Assembly (NCBI RefSeq): GCF_000701685.1 | Contig: NZ_KL370813.1 | Location: 28,061-92,060 of the forward strand | Length of the DNA stretch: 64,000 bases | Origin: Gemella sanguinis ATCC 700632 | GTDB lineage: Bacteria; Bacillota; Bacilli; Staphylococcales; Gemellaceae | Direction: 5' to 3' | Shown: positions 1-9,159 of the stretch, in pieces | Numbering within the stretch: position 1 is the first letter of the stretch | How the letters are laid out: each line of letters opens with the position of its first letter | The notes under the pieces: generated by a model | Told to the model about the DNA's origin: nothing | Databases searched by the model: none | The model's input: the letters and a program-made list of their open reading frames with translations, nothing else | Translations under genes and position numbers: made by a program

Positions 1-57
1 ACCAAATTCACCTACAAGACTTCCTTTACTTTTTACTGTATTTTCATAAATTATCAT
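1..57 (-). CDS. srlB: Start of glucitol/sorbitol PTS EIIA (partial)
   Basis: The first 19 codons of a gene that runs off the window start. The peptide begins MIIYENTVKSKG and continues to a GEFG. The family assignment rests mainly on position: it follows the EIIC and EIIB/C genes of the sorbitol PTS in the same direction, where EIIA normally lies. EIIA would carry the phosphate from HPr to EIIB. An AGGAAGA ribosome site precedes two ATGs; the one at 57 has the better spacing (about 7 nt), the one at 63 would add two residues. Confidence 0.6.
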   Translation of the reverse strand, partial: MIIYENTVKSKGSLVGEFG

Positions 58-118
58 AATCATTCTTCCTTTGCTTATTTTTTATTTCCTTCATTTACGG
101 TCGACTACGTCGTTAATG

Positions 119-141
119 TAGGAAGCGAAGACCGCTTCCTA
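119..141 (-). other. Intercistronic hairpin between srlE and srlB
   Basis: A perfect 9-bp stem (119-127 pairs with 133-141) with a 5-nt loop lies in the roughly 90-nt gap between srlE and srlB, which is wide compared with the 17-19 nt gaps elsewhere in this operon. It has no U tract, so it is not an evident terminator. Processing or 3'-end protection of the upstream mRNA segment is an inference. Confidence 0.5.
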
Positions 142-148
142 TGAAATT

Positions 149-1156
149 TTAAGAGTACATTCCAAAGCTTGCTAACCAAGCTACGATAACCCTTGGTACC
201 CCAATAATAAATCTTGAGTAAAGTACTGATACTACCCCTACTTCTACTGTTTCTGGTTCAGCTTCTGCAAGACCTAAACCAACTGGGATAAAGTCACAAG
301 CACATTGTGTGTTGATTGCGAATAATGCAGGTAGAGCTAATTGCGGTGGAATAGTTCCTTTTCCGATTTCAACCCCAATTAATGTACCGATAATTTGTGC
401 AATTACTGCACCAGGTCCAAGTAACGCTGATAATAATGGAATAGAACATACAAATCCTAAAGCTACTAATCCAAAGATGTTCCCTGCTAGCGGAGTTAAT
501 AATTTAGCAAACCAGTTACCAAATCCTGATCCTTGGATAACCCCTATTAACATCGCAACAAATGCCATAAATGGTAAAATTGTTGTAATCATTGATTGAA
601 CTGCATCTCTTGCAGCTTGGTATAATGTATGAACTACTTTACCAGCACCCATACCAATTTTTTGAATAACAGATGATTTAGCATTTTCTGCTAAACTTTG
701 TGAAACTTTTTTATCTGCACTATATTTAAATTCACGTTTTGGTTCTTCTTGAGTTTTTTCCTCAACTACTACTTCTTCACTACCTTCAGCTAATGAGATT
801 TGATCTAATCCTACAGCTGAAACATAAATATCTTCTTTAATAAATTTAGCAAGTGGTCCACTTGGTCCAACAGGCATAATGTTAACTGTTGGAATTCTTT
901 TTTGTGGGTAAATACCACAACGCAATGTTCCACCACAGTCAATAATTGCTAAGAAAATTTCTTCGTCTGGTACTGATGTTTTAAATCCATTAACCGCAGT
1001 AGCACCTGTTAATTTTACGATTTTTTCTACGATTTCAGGTTCAGCTCCACCACCTGTGATATATAAAATTTTATCTTTTCCTGGTTTTGGAGTTACTACT
1101 AAAGGTCCACCGAAACCACCACTACCTTTTTCTATTTTAATTGTTCCGTATGTCAT
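149..1156 (-). CDS. srlE: PTS glucitol/sorbitol transporter subunit EIIB with C2 domain
   Basis: 335 aa, close to the family length. The N-terminal EIIB domain (about residues 1-115) contains the CGGTLRCG segment with Cys74 and Cys80, one of which carries the phosphate in this family. It is followed by a charged linker and, from about residue 185, four or so hydrophobic segments forming part of the membrane channel. It acts with SrlA (EIIC) and SrlB (EIIA) to import and phosphorylate sorbitol at the membrane. Clear AGGAG ribosome site upstream of the ATG. Third structural gene of a minus-strand operon with gutM and srlA. Confidence 0.9.
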   Translation of the reverse strand: MTYGTIKIEKGSGGFGGPLVVTPKPGKDKILYITGGGAEPEIVEKIVKLTGATAVNGFKTSVPDEEIFLAIIDCGGTLRCGIYPQKRIPTVNIMPVGPSGPLAKFIKEDIYVSAVGLDQISLAEGSEEVVVEEKTQEEPKREFKYSADKKVSQSLAENAKSSVIQKIGMGAGKVVHTLYQAARDAVQSMITTILPFMAFVAMLIGVIQGSGFGNWFAKLLTPLAGNIFGLVALGFVCSIPLLSALLGPGAVIAQIIGTLIGVEIGKGTIPPQLALPALFAINTQCACDFIPVGLGLAEAEPETVEVGVVSVLYSRFIIGVPRVIVAWLASFGMYS

Positions 1157-1173
1157 AATTATTTCTCCTAATC

Positions 1174-1719
1174 CTACGCTTTTAATTCATTACTTAATTC
1201 AATTTTTTGTTGTTTCATAACCATTTTTGTTGTAAAATCTGTAACCCATCCAGCAAAGAAGTTCATTACTAACCCTACAAGAAGGTATCTAATTGCTAAT
1301 GGTGTAACGTCTAATCCTAATTGAGTAATTCCATTTGCAATACCTAAGTAGATGAAGATTTCACCAACGTTAATGTGTGGAAATACCCCACTGTTCGTGT
1401 GACAGTGATATGATGCAGATGCATAATAACTAGGTTTCATACGTTCTGGTAAAAATTTACCCATTGATAATGCCATAGGGTTTGCTAACATAAATGCAGA
1501 AACGAATGGCAAAATTCCGTAAGCTAAAATTACATTTTTAGAACACACTTTAGCAAATTTTTCTACTCTGTGTGGTCCAATAAAAGCGACTAATGCATTC
1601 ATAAATACAAGTAGTAATAATACTTTCGGTACGATTCCTCCAACCCAACTTACGAATACTTTTGCACCTTCGTCAAATAAACCTGTAAAGCCTGATGCTA
1701 ATTTAACAATATAATCCAT
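1174..1719 (-). CDS. srlA: PTS glucitol/sorbitol transporter subunit EIIC
   Basis: 181 aa, almost entirely hydrophobic with about four or five membrane segments, matching the short SrlA family. It contains the conserved stretch [16 protein letters not shown]. It forms the membrane channel together with the C-terminal part of SrlE. It starts 19 nt after gutM and is followed 17 nt later by srlE, so it is co-transcribed. An AGGAGG ribosome site precedes the ATG. Confidence 0.9.
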   Translation of the reverse strand: MDYIVKLASGFTGLFDEGAKVFVSWVGGIVPKVLLLLVFMNALVAFIGPHRVEKFAKVCSKNVILAYGILPFVSAFMLANPMALSMGKFLPERMKPSYYASASYHCHTNSGVFPHINVGEIFIYLGIANGITQLGLDVTPLAIRYLLVGLVMNFFAGWVTDFTTKMVMKQQKIELSNELKA

Positions 1720-1738
1720 ATTGTCCTCCTTATAATAT

Positions 1739-2179
1739 TTAATTTAATTTTAATTTTTTTGCTAATTTCCCAAATGGACTTGGCTCCATTTCAACCTGTC
1801 CACCAGCAGAAATTGTTTTATAATTAACAACACCGTCAAGCACTGCACTAGTTAAAGATGCTGATAGTTTTATCGCTTTACAATCTTCTCTATTTATAGT
1901 CCCTACTTTAAGACCATTGAAATATTCAAATTTTTTAAATCTAGCAAGTACTGTTACTCCTTGCATAGCTTCTCCAGTGATAACCTTATCATTATCGTCT
2001 ATAGCTAGCATAACAATTGCTCCCGCACGTGCAGCACCTTTTTTTCTTCCTATTACTACTCTACCTATTCGTCTAAGTTTACTATAGCTTCGTTTGAAAC
2101 TATTTAACTGAACATAAGTTAGAGCATACTGTAAAATAAACGCTAAAATAAAGAGTATTCCTAAAACTATTAAATTCAT
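1739..2179 (-). CDS. gutM: Glucitol operon activator GutM/SrlM family
   Basis: 146 aa with one N-terminal membrane segment (about residues 3-23) and a basic RRIGRVVIGRKKGAARAG stretch typical of the GutM family, which assists transcription of the sorbitol operon in enterobacteria. Its mechanism in Firmicutes is not well settled. It lies between the PRD regulator gene (15 nt upstream) and srlA, the usual order in low-GC bacteria. AGGAGG ribosome site. Confidence 0.85.
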   Translation of the reverse strand: MNLIVLGILFILAFILQYALTYVQLNSFKRSYSKLRRIGRVVIGRKKGAARAGAIVMLAIDDNDKVITGEAMQGVTVLARFKKFEYFNGLKVGTINREDCKAIKLSASLTSAVLDGVVNYKTISAGGQVEMEPSPFGKLAKKLKLN

Positions 2180-2194
2180 ATGTCCTCCTAATTG

Positions 2195-4117
2195 CTATCT
2201 ATATAAATTAGTATTTTTTATAAAGTAATTTACTAATAAGTCATAATTATCTATTTTAGATATGTCTGTAATTAATTTTTCATCTTTAATAATAGAAATT
2301 AATTCATCGTAGGTTTTAGCTAAAATCAACCCATTTTTTTCTCCTTCGGGTACACACGCCATAAATATTAGTTTTAAGTCTTTATTATCCTTAAATCCTT
2401 TTTCACTTACCCCTAGAGCAATTATTAAATCATCTCCCAGTTTATTTATTGTATGTGGAAATGCTACATTTTTCTCAAAAATCATAGACGATTTTTTTTC
2501 TCTTTCTCTGATTCTCTTTAAAAACTTATCATCTACTAAATGCTGTTTTATTAACTCTTCTATCATAAAGTCAATATTTTCAGCATATGTTTTTTTACTA
2601 TCACATTTGAAAAATGTCTCTTCTCTCATCGAGCTTAGCAATACTGATTCCATTCCTCGAATACTAGGATTATTCATTTTATTAACATATTGTAAAAAAT
2701 TAATTTCTTTTTTCAAGTACATCTTATCTAAAATTTCATTTTGATAAATAACCGGTGTTTCTGTTTCAAACTTTATATCTTCAGTAGAAATTATAATATT
2801 AAATTTACTATAATCAACTTTTTCAAAAGTGGTGTATGCTGATACTTGTGAATTTACTATTATACTTTCTATTTCATTTATCATAAGTTTGCTATATGCT
2901 GGTCCTGAATTAGTTATCAACAAGATACTTAGATTTTCAGATTGAACTTTTATTTTCTTCAATAATGTTTCAAAATATATTGCTAGATAACTAATTTCAT
3001 CTTCTGAAACTATATAGTTATACTTATTGTTAATTACTTTACTGGCAGTTTTAGCAATTTTATATGATACCGGATATTGTTCTTTAATTTTCTCTTTCAT
3101 ATTGTTGTTATATCTAACACCGTATTTTAATCGTTCCATTAAGAAGTATATGTGATAGATAAACTCTTCAATTATATCCGAAGTATCAAATTCAAGTCCA
3201 TACTCGTAAACAACTGTTTCTAAAATTTCCTGAACAAGTTTTGTATACTCTTCAGTATATTTTAGATTTTCTCTTATTTTATTTATTTTTGTAGGAACTC
3301 TCATCGTAGCAAAGCAAATCGCTAAAAATTTGATTTCATCAGTAGATAAGTTTATCTTGTATTTATTCTCTATATAATCACTTATCTCTTTAATAAAATG
3401 TTGTGCATAGTTGTTTAATAATTCTTCATATTGCTTTTCTTCAAAGTCTAGATAAAAGCCATTAGCAAATCGATCTAAAGATACTGTTAAGTATCTGAAA
3501 AATTCAGTTTTTGCCTGTTTATCAATTTTGTACTTTTCAAATGTTTCATCAAAAAATATATTATCATCTTTATCAAAAATATCTTCCTTGTACATATAAT
3601 TAAAAATATTTTCTAGAATAAAAATTCTAATATCTTTTTCTAGACCAACTACTTTAATACCTGTATTAGGTTTTCCTTTTATAACAAGATTATAACTACT
3701 TATAATGTCATTTAATTTTTTTATATCGGAATTTAAAGTTGTTCTACTAACTATCATTTCAAAAGCTAAATCGTCTATTAGGGTACTTTCACCCGATGAA
3801 ACTAATGTCTTAAATATATATACTAGCCTTACCTTACTAGAATCAAAATTAACACTAGCTTCATATATAGATCTTTTTCTCTTTAAATATTCTTCTAACT
3901 TTGTAATAAAAAGACTATAATTTGAATTTTTATTTTCTATGTATGCACAGTCTTCAAATAATTCATTTAAAGATTTTATTTCATTACTAATAGTTTTTGA
4001 ACTTACCTTTAATACATCTAGTAAGTATTGATCCTGAACTAAAAAGTTAGATTCTAGTATATTTAGTAGTCTCAAACTTCTATTATCATAATTAAAAATC
4101 TCCATTTGCTTCACCAC
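2195..4117 (-). CDS. PRD-containing BglG/MtlR-type transcriptional regulator of sorbitol uptake
   Basis: 640 aa. N-terminal helix-turn-helix regions (about 10-160, including SRTTLNSDIKKLND), two PTS regulation domains (about 190-400, with HIYFLMERLKYG and YLAIYFE), an EIIB-like region (about 400-490) and a C-terminal EIIA-like domain (about 500-635) with the His-containing segment VAFPHT. Such proteins read PTS phosphorylation state and activate their operon when the substrate is present. First gene of the operon, followed at 15 nt by gutM; likely under catabolite repression through the cre-like sites upstream. AT-rich, standard ATG. Confidence 0.88.
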   Translation of the reverse strand: MVKQMEIFNYDNRSLRLLNILESNFLVQDQYLLDVLKVSSKTISNEIKSLNELFEDCAYIENKNSNYSLFITKLEEYLKRKRSIYEASVNFDSSKVRLVYIFKTLVSSGESTLIDDLAFEMIVSRTTLNSDIKKLNDIISSYNLVIKGKPNTGIKVVGLEKDIRIFILENIFNYMYKEDIFDKDDNIFFDETFEKYKIDKQAKTEFFRYLTVSLDRFANGFYLDFEEKQYEELLNNYAQHFIKEISDYIENKYKINLSTDEIKFLAICFATMRVPTKINKIRENLKYTEEYTKLVQEILETVVYEYGLEFDTSDIIEEFIYHIYFLMERLKYGVRYNNNMKEKIKEQYPVSYKIAKTASKVINNKYNYIVSEDEISYLAIYFETLLKKIKVQSENLSILLITNSGPAYSKLMINEIESIIVNSQVSAYTTFEKVDYSKFNIIISTEDIKFETETPVIYQNEILDKMYLKKEINFLQYVNKMNNPSIRGMESVLLSSMREETFFKCDSKKTYAENIDFMIEELIKQHLVDDKFLKRIREREKKSSMIFEKNVAFPHTINKLGDDLIIALGVSEKGFKDNKDLKLIFMACVPEGEKNGLILAKTYDELISIIKDEKLITDISKIDNYDLLVNYFIKNTNLYR

Positions 4118-4132
4118 CTACATTTATTATAA

Positions 4133-4190
4133 TGTTAACGTTTCAAAAAATTAATACAGTTATTTTCTTTTAAAAAGAAAAACGCTTTAA
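4133..4190. promoter_or_regulatory. Two candidate CcpA (cre) sites ahead of the sorbitol operon
   Basis: On the minus strand, TTGAAACGTTAACA (4133-4146) matches 12 of 14 positions of the cre consensus TGWAANCGNTNWCA, and a second CG-centred element (4177-4190) matches 11. The first sits just upstream of a minus-strand TATAAT -10 (about 4127-4132). This position would suit carbon catabolite repression of the sorbitol genes. Based on pattern matching only. Confidence 0.4.
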
Positions 4191-4272
4191 TTTTTTATAA
4201 AACCCTACTCTAATGACTTTAACTACATATATTTCTAAACAAAATAATTTATATAATATAGTTTTAAATAGA

Positions 4273-4304
4273 AAAAGCCCCCTCAAAAAATTGAGGATGC
4301 TTTT
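4273..4304 (-). terminator. Terminator of the Dxs-like gene
   Basis: Stem 4273-4286 with 4291-4304, 4-nt loop, CCTCAA/TTGAGG inner stem and AAAAGC/GCTTTT outer stem with one internal mismatch and a G-U pair, followed on the minus strand by a T run. It lies 7 nt past the stop codon. Confidence 0.8.
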
Positions 4305-4311
4305 ACTTATT

Positions 4312-6069
4312 TTATAGACTTTCTATAATATTTTTTACTATATTATCTACGGTTAAACCATTTTCTTCCATTAATTCTTCTACTTTATATCTATCATAGA
4401 ATTTTTTATTTATCCCGTAGTTTTGCACTTTTAAGCCTATATTTCCTAGGAAACTTGCTACAGTTTGACCGTATCCACCTTCTACTATACCATCTTCAAT
4501 CGTTACAACTAACTTATGATTTTCTTCTAAAGAATTTAATAATTCTTTATCCAAACCTGTTAAGAACTTTGGATTTACTAATGTTGCTTCTATATTATGT
4601 TTAGATTTCAGTTGTTCAACGACTTTTTCAGCCAAGCCATAGAAGTTTCCAACTCCAAATATTGCAACCTGTTTCCCAGCTTTAACTACTTTATTCTTAT
4701 TTAATATAGAATAATCTGTTGTATCTTCTTCGCCAGTTTCCACAACACTTCCTACAGGAACTCTAATAGCTACTGGATGTTTATCTTGATTAATTGCCCA
4801 ATCTAACATTGCTAAATGTTCTTCTTTATTAGTCGGGGCTAGGTAAACAAAGTTTGGTATATGAGATATAAATGGTATGTCAAAAAATCCTAAATGACTT
4901 TCATCATTCATTGAGTTTATTGAAGCACCATAGACTAATACTACCCCTGCTTGATTATTTAATGCCATATCATGAGAAAGTTGGTCATATGCTCTTTGTA
5001 AGAATGTAGAAAATACTGACCAAATAGGCTTTGCTCCATTTTTAGCTAGTCCTGTTGTCATAGTTGCTGCTTGTTGTTCAGCAATACCAACATCTACAAA
5101 CTGACTTCTAAATTTCTCTCTTAATTTTCTGTCGAAAACTATTCTTGGTGTCCCTGCATTTACAACAACAGCCAATGAATCTTCTTCTAATTTTTTAGCT
5201 AAATACTGAGATGTAATACCATTGTATGTTTGAGAAGAGTTACCTTGATTTTTATATTCTCCAGTTTCTAAACTAAATGGTCCACCAGCATGGAATTTTT
5301 CGTGATCTTTTTCAGCAGGTTCAAATCCTTTACCTTTTTCTGTGTAAATATGTAATACTACTGGATGATCTATATCTTTTACTTCTTTAAATAATGAAAT
5401 TAGTTCTTCTAAGTTATTACCATCTTCTAAGTAGTGATAATCATATCCTAATGCTTTAAAAATATTGTTAGTTACCTGACCTTTATTTTCACGCAGCTCT
5501 CTTAATGCAGTATATATACCACCTTTAGGATTTTTAGCAATAGATTGGTCATTATCATTTATTATAATTATTGCATTAGTTCCTAATGTTGCTATTGTGT
5601 TTAACCCTTCATAAGCCATACCACCTGATAAAGAACCATCTCCAATAATTGCCACAACATTACCTTTTTCTTTTTTCAAGTCTCTTGCATGTAGTATACC
5701 ACTTGCTAAAGATAAAGAAGTTGATGTATGACCAATAGTAAATAGATCATGCTCACTTTCTTTTGGATTAGTATATCCTGAGACATCATCATAATGTTTA
5801 GGATCTGTAAATGCCTTTTGACGCCCTGTTAACATTTTATGAATATAAGTCTGATGTGATACATCAAAAACTAACTTATCAACTGGAGAGTCAAATACAT
5901 GGTGCAAGGCAACTGTCATCTCCACCATTCCTAAGTTTGGCCCACTATGTCCACCATGAGCACTTATTTTTTCTAATAACGCTGTTCTTGTTTCATCTAC
6001 AAGAGTATGTAATTCTTCAATTGTTAATTCTTTAAGGTCTTTTGGTCCTGAAATATTTTCTAAAATCAT
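4312..6069 (-). CDS. 1-deoxy-D-xylulose-5-phosphate synthase-like transketolase
   Basis: 585 aa thiamine-diphosphate enzyme. It has HGGHSGPNLG near the N terminus, DVSHQTYIHKMLTGR, the Mg/ThDP motif GDGSLSGGMAYEGLN and the pyrimidine-binding segment with DVGIAEQQA, in the order seen in Dxs. It is shorter than typical Dxs (about 620-640 aa) and differs at usually conserved spots (HSGPNLG for HLGPNLG, DVSHQ for DVGHQ). It may be a Dxs relative with another role, since no other MEP-pathway gene is visible. An ATG at 6090 would extend it by 7 residues, but the AGGAGG ribosome site lies inside that extension, 6 nt before the ATG at 6069, which is chosen. Monocistronic. Confidence 0.78.
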   Translation of the reverse strand: MILENISGPKDLKELTIEELHTLVDETRTALLEKISAHGGHSGPNLGMVEMTVALHHVFDSPVDKLVFDVSHQTYIHKMLTGRQKAFTDPKHYDDVSGYTNPKESEHDLFTIGHTSTSLSLASGILHARDLKKEKGNVVAIIGDGSLSGGMAYEGLNTIATLGTNAIIIINDNDQSIAKNPKGGIYTALRELRENKGQVTNNIFKALGYDYHYLEDGNNLEELISLFKEVKDIDHPVVLHIYTEKGKGFEPAEKDHEKFHAGGPFSLETGEYKNQGNSSQTYNGITSQYLAKKLEEDSLAVVVNAGTPRIVFDRKLREKFRSQFVDVGIAEQQAATMTTGLAKNGAKPIWSVFSTFLQRAYDQLSHDMALNNQAGVVLVYGASINSMNDESHLGFFDIPFISHIPNFVYLAPTNKEEHLAMLDWAINQDKHPVAIRVPVGSVVETGEEDTTDYSILNKNKVVKAGKQVAIFGVGNFYGLAEKVVEQLKSKHNIEATLVNPKFLTGLDKELLNSLEENHKLVVTIEDGIVEGGYGQTVASFLGNIGLKVQNYGINKKFYDRYKVEELMEENGLTVDNIVKNIIESL

Positions 6070-6105
6070 CCTGAATCCTCCTAATTCCATCGCTGTATAA
6101 ATATT

Positions 6106-6111
6106 ATTATA
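6106..6111 (-). promoter_or_regulatory. Extended -10 promoter of the Dxs-like gene
   Basis: On the minus strand a TATAAT is preceded by TG at the extended -10 position (TGTTATAAT), about 37 nt before the chosen start. No good -35 at 17 nt. The rest of the 380-nt gap (to 6449) is AT-rich and shows no gene, RNA or clear repeat. Confidence 0.5.
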
Positions 6112-6449
6112 ACATAAATCAATCTAATTCAATCATTCATTTTTATTATAGCATTAGTAAACAAACTAAATATTTTCTATAACTTATTATATCTTTTCAT
6201 CAAATAAATGTAAATATAATTAGAGATAAACAATGTATCTTTTAAAAATATTTTAGATGGATGAAAGCTTTAACATCATATATAAATCAACTTTAATCAC
6301 AAAATACTTCAATATAAGTTAACATATCGTTTCACTTTTTATTTGAAAAAATTTATTTTTTAGTTTATTATTATCTAAGTAGAATTTTCTACATAACTTT
6401 ATGATTATTAAAAAAACTAAATGTATATTTTATATTTGAGGTGAAACTT

Positions 6450-7289
6450 ATGAAAACAGCATTTGTATGTGATTCAGCATTACAAATTAATCAAGAATTC
6501 GAAAAAAACAATCCAATCTTAACTGTAATTCCAGTTGAGGTTCGTCTAGACGATGAACTTTATATAGATAATGTAACTATTACTCCTGAGGTATTTTACG
6601 AAAAAGTAAATGCTGGTATGAAACCTAGCACTAGCCAACCATCAGTTGGAAGAATCTTAGAAGTATATGAAAAACTAAAAAGTGAAGGTTATGAAAGAAT
6701 AGTAGCTTTTAGTGTATCTTCAAAATTATCTGGTACTTATTCATCATTCTTACAAGCAAAAGATCTTATCGATGGACTTGAAATTAAAGTAATAGATACT
6801 GAACAAGTAGCTAGAATGGTTGGTTGTGCTATTGAAAAAATTGTTAAAGATTACACAGCAGGAACACTTGCTTATGAAGATATAGAAAGTAAATACAAAG
6901 AACTTTTAGAAAAACAAAACGTTCTAGTAACAGTAGAAACTATGGACTTCCTTTATGCTGGTGGACGCTTAACTAAAGCTCAGTTCTTTTTATCAAACTT
7001 ATTAAGCATTCTACCTATTATCACAGTTAAAGATGGTTTATTAACTGTTTCTGGAAAGCATAGAGGTATGAATAAAGTTCTTACGAAAATGTGTGAAGAA
7101 ATTAAAGAAAAAAATCCAAAATCACTATTCATACTATATACAAGTGATGATTTACTTGCTAAAGCACAAGATACAATTAAAAAAGTGTTTGGAGATATCG
7201 AAACTGAAATTGAAGTTGTTTCTCCAGTTATTGGATGCCATGCAGGGCCTCGTGCTGTTGCTATCGGGTATCTTGGTTACGATAAATAG
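6450..7289 (+). CDS. DegV family fatty-acid-binding protein
   Basis: 279 aa DegV domain along the whole length: N-terminal VCDSA, the KPSTSQPS motif at about 55-62 and SSKLSGTYSS at about 87-96, then a C-terminal lobe with VSPVIGCHAGP, the family's usual fatty-acid-contact region. DegV/FakB proteins present fatty acids to the FakA kinase for phospholipid synthesis; no fakA is nearby. An upstream GTG at 6441 is in frame but is part of the GAGGTG ribosome site, so the ATG at 6450 is taken. Monocistronic, convergent with the RDD gene. Confidence 0.88.
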   Translation: MKTAFVCDSALQINQEFEKNNPILTVIPVEVRLDDELYIDNVTITPEVFYEKVNAGMKPSTSQPSVGRILEVYEKLKSEGYERIVAFSVSSKLSGTYSSFLQAKDLIDGLEIKVIDTEQVARMVGCAIEKIVKDYTAGTLAYEDIESKYKELLEKQNVLVTVETMDFLYAGGRLTKAQFFLSNLLSILPIITVKDGLLTVSGKHRGMNKVLTKMCEEIKEKNPKSLFILYTSDDLLAKAQDTIKKVFGDIETEIEVVSPVIGCHAGPRAVAIGYLGYDK

Positions 7290-7292
7290 AAG

Positions 7293-7328
7293 AAAAAAGA
7301 TGCAATTTTAAAATATTGCATCTTTTTT
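7293..7328. terminator. Bidirectional terminator between degV-family gene and RDD gene
   Basis: Perfect 14-bp stem (7293-7306 with 7315-7328), 8-nt loop, A run on one side and T run on the other, so it works for both converging genes. Confidence 0.92.
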
Positions 7329-7331
7329 TGG

Positions 7332-8132
7332 CTATAAAGCTCTTATTTTTTCATTCATTTGTTTTCTTAACTTAGAAAAGTCTTCTTTAACAACAACAGT
7401 ATCAGCAATATAATCATGTAATCCTTTTTTCTTAGGCAGTATACCTACTAAAAGATAAGGAGTACAGAATAATACTGTCATTAGTATTCTTCCTACAGTC
7501 TCACGATAAATTACATCAGACCACGATAGTTTTTCACCTTTATTTGTTTCTACTTTTATCTTCATTATTACTTTACCTAATGTTTGAGAAAAGAAATATG
7601 TCATAAGAATAAAGTAAGTAAATAATACTATCACAAAGCTTAAAGTAAATTCTCTAATTAAAAAAAGTTTAATCTCTACGTTTAAATAATTTAATGTCAC
7701 CGTATTGAACAATCCAGTTATTGAGAAAACTACTATTAAATCTATTATATAGGCAATAAATCTTTGCCAAAAACCTGCATAGAAGTTTTCTGATAGTTTT
7801 ATATAATCTTCAAATGTTGTTGGTAATGAAAAATCTACATTACGGTAATAATTATTGTAATTATAACTTTGATTATTTGTTTGGTTAACTTGCTGAGTTA
7901 AATTTTCGGTTTTTACAGATTGTTCATTATTTTGATTTTCTTTCGGTTCACTACTTTGGTAGTCAGACTGCAACGTCTCATTACTTTCATTATTAGTAGT
8001 TGACTCGCTAGTTTGGATAGTATCTGATGTTAAGTCCTCATTTTGGTGTTTCACTTGTGAAGTTTCACTATTTTGATCAAGGTTTGATTCATTACCTAGA
8101 TAATCAGGGTTTGTATTTTCATTATTAGTCAT
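7332..8132 (-). CDS. RDD family membrane protein with Asn/Gln/Ser-rich N-terminal region
   Basis: 266 aa. Residues 1-100 are low complexity (N, Q, S, E, T) and likely disordered in the cytoplasm; residues about 115-255 form an RDD domain with the arginine-aspartate motif (FWQRFIAYIIDLIVV) and about three membrane segments, ending with GLHDYIADTVVV. RDD proteins are mostly uncharacterised; some are cation antiporters. It starts 12 nt after sppA and probably shares its transcript. A similar pairing of S49 peptidase and RDD genes is common in Firmicutes. Confidence 0.8.
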   Translation of the reverse strand: MTNNENTNPDYLGNESNLDQNSETSQVKHQNEDLTSDTIQTSESTTNNESNETLQSDYQSSEPKENQNNEQSVKTENLTQQVNQTNNQSYNYNNYYRNVDFSLPTTFEDYIKLSENFYAGFWQRFIAYIIDLIVVFSITGLFNTVTLNYLNVEIKLFLIREFTLSFVIVLFTYFILMTYFFSQTLGKVIMKIKVETNKGEKLSWSDVIYRETVGRILMTVLFCTPYLLVGILPKKKGLHDYIADTVVVKEDFSKLRKQMNEKIRAL

Positions 8133-8144
8133 TATAACTACCCC

Positions 8145-9113
8145 CTAACCTAAATAACTTCTTTCTACACTAGTCGATGACGCTTCACTATTGAATTCTG
8201 AAATAATTGATCTAGTTGTAGCTTTTACTAATCTAGATAAAATACTTTCTGATGAACTATCTTTTCTTAATTCAATAACACTTGGATTACTTAGGTTCTT
8301 CTCCTCTTTGATTAAGTTAATAAGTTCATCTTCTGTCCCGATTTTATCTACTAATTTATTTTCTACCGCTTGTTTACCACTATAAGTTCTTCCATCTGCT
8401 AGTTTTTTAACTTCATCTTCACTCATATTACGTCCTTCAGCAATAGCTTTAACAAATCTATCATATGCTTCTTTGTTTTGTTCTTGATAAATTTTTCTAG
8501 TAGATTCTGGTAAATCTTCTGCAAGTCCACCTATTGCTTTTTGATCACCTGAGCGAATAGTTTCTTGTTTAATTCCATGTTCATTTAAGAATTTTTGGGC
8601 AGAAACATAACTCATTATTACCCCAATTGATCCAGTAGTTGTTTCTGAATTAGCATAGATTTTCTTAGCAGCCATAGAGATATAATAACCTCCTGATGTT
8701 GCTTGTTTTTTCATTGCTACATAAACATCTTTTCCACTATTTTTTAAAGCATTATAAATTTCTGCAGTTTCATATACTCCTCCACCAGGAGTATTTACAG
8801 ATAATAAAATTGCTTTTACATTTGGATCTGCTGAGGCAACTTTAATTTGATTTATTATTGATCCTCTTGAATATGTATTAGTCATTTCTGAACCAATTTC
8901 ACCTTCAACAGAAATTTTCTGAATAACTTCGCTTCCGCTACCTTCTTTTAATGTTAATTTATGAACTGTCTGATTCATTAGAAAATCTGCTAGATATCCA
9001 TCAGATGCATCTTTTTTCTGATTTTTTGATCCTACTGTTCCACCTATTAGTGAAACAATTACCAACACTACTACAATCGCAGCTGAAATTAACCTTTTAT
9101 TTTTAAATTTCAT
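8145..9113 (-). CDS. sppA: Signal peptide peptidase SppA (S49)
   Basis: 322 aa membrane-anchored serine protease that degrades remnant signal peptides. One N-terminal membrane segment (about 8-27), then the S49 domain. The Ser-Lys dyad fits Ser140 in ATSGGYYIS and Lys192 in RSGDQKAIGG, the same 52-residue spacing as in Bacillus SppA (Ser147/Lys199, from memory). NTPGGGVYETAEI is the other family landmark. Followed closely by the RDD gene. AGGAG ribosome site. Confidence 0.92.
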   Translation of the reverse strand: MKFKNKRLISAAIVVVLVIVSLIGGTVGSKNQKKDASDGYLADFLMNQTVHKLTLKEGSGSEVIQKISVEGEIGSEMTNTYSRGSIINQIKVASADPNVKAILLSVNTPGGGVYETAEIYNALKNSGKDVYVAMKKQATSGGYYISMAAKKIYANSETTTGSIGVIMSYVSAQKFLNEHGIKQETIRSGDQKAIGGLAEDLPESTRKIYQEQNKEAYDRFVKAIAEGRNMSEDEVKKLADGRTYSGKQAVENKLVDKIGTEDELINLIKEEKNLSNPSVIELRKDSSSESILSRLVKATTRSIISEFNSEASSTSVERSYLG

Positions 9114-9159
9114 ATTAATTCTCTCCTAAGATTTCATTTAAATTATAGTATTTTATACT

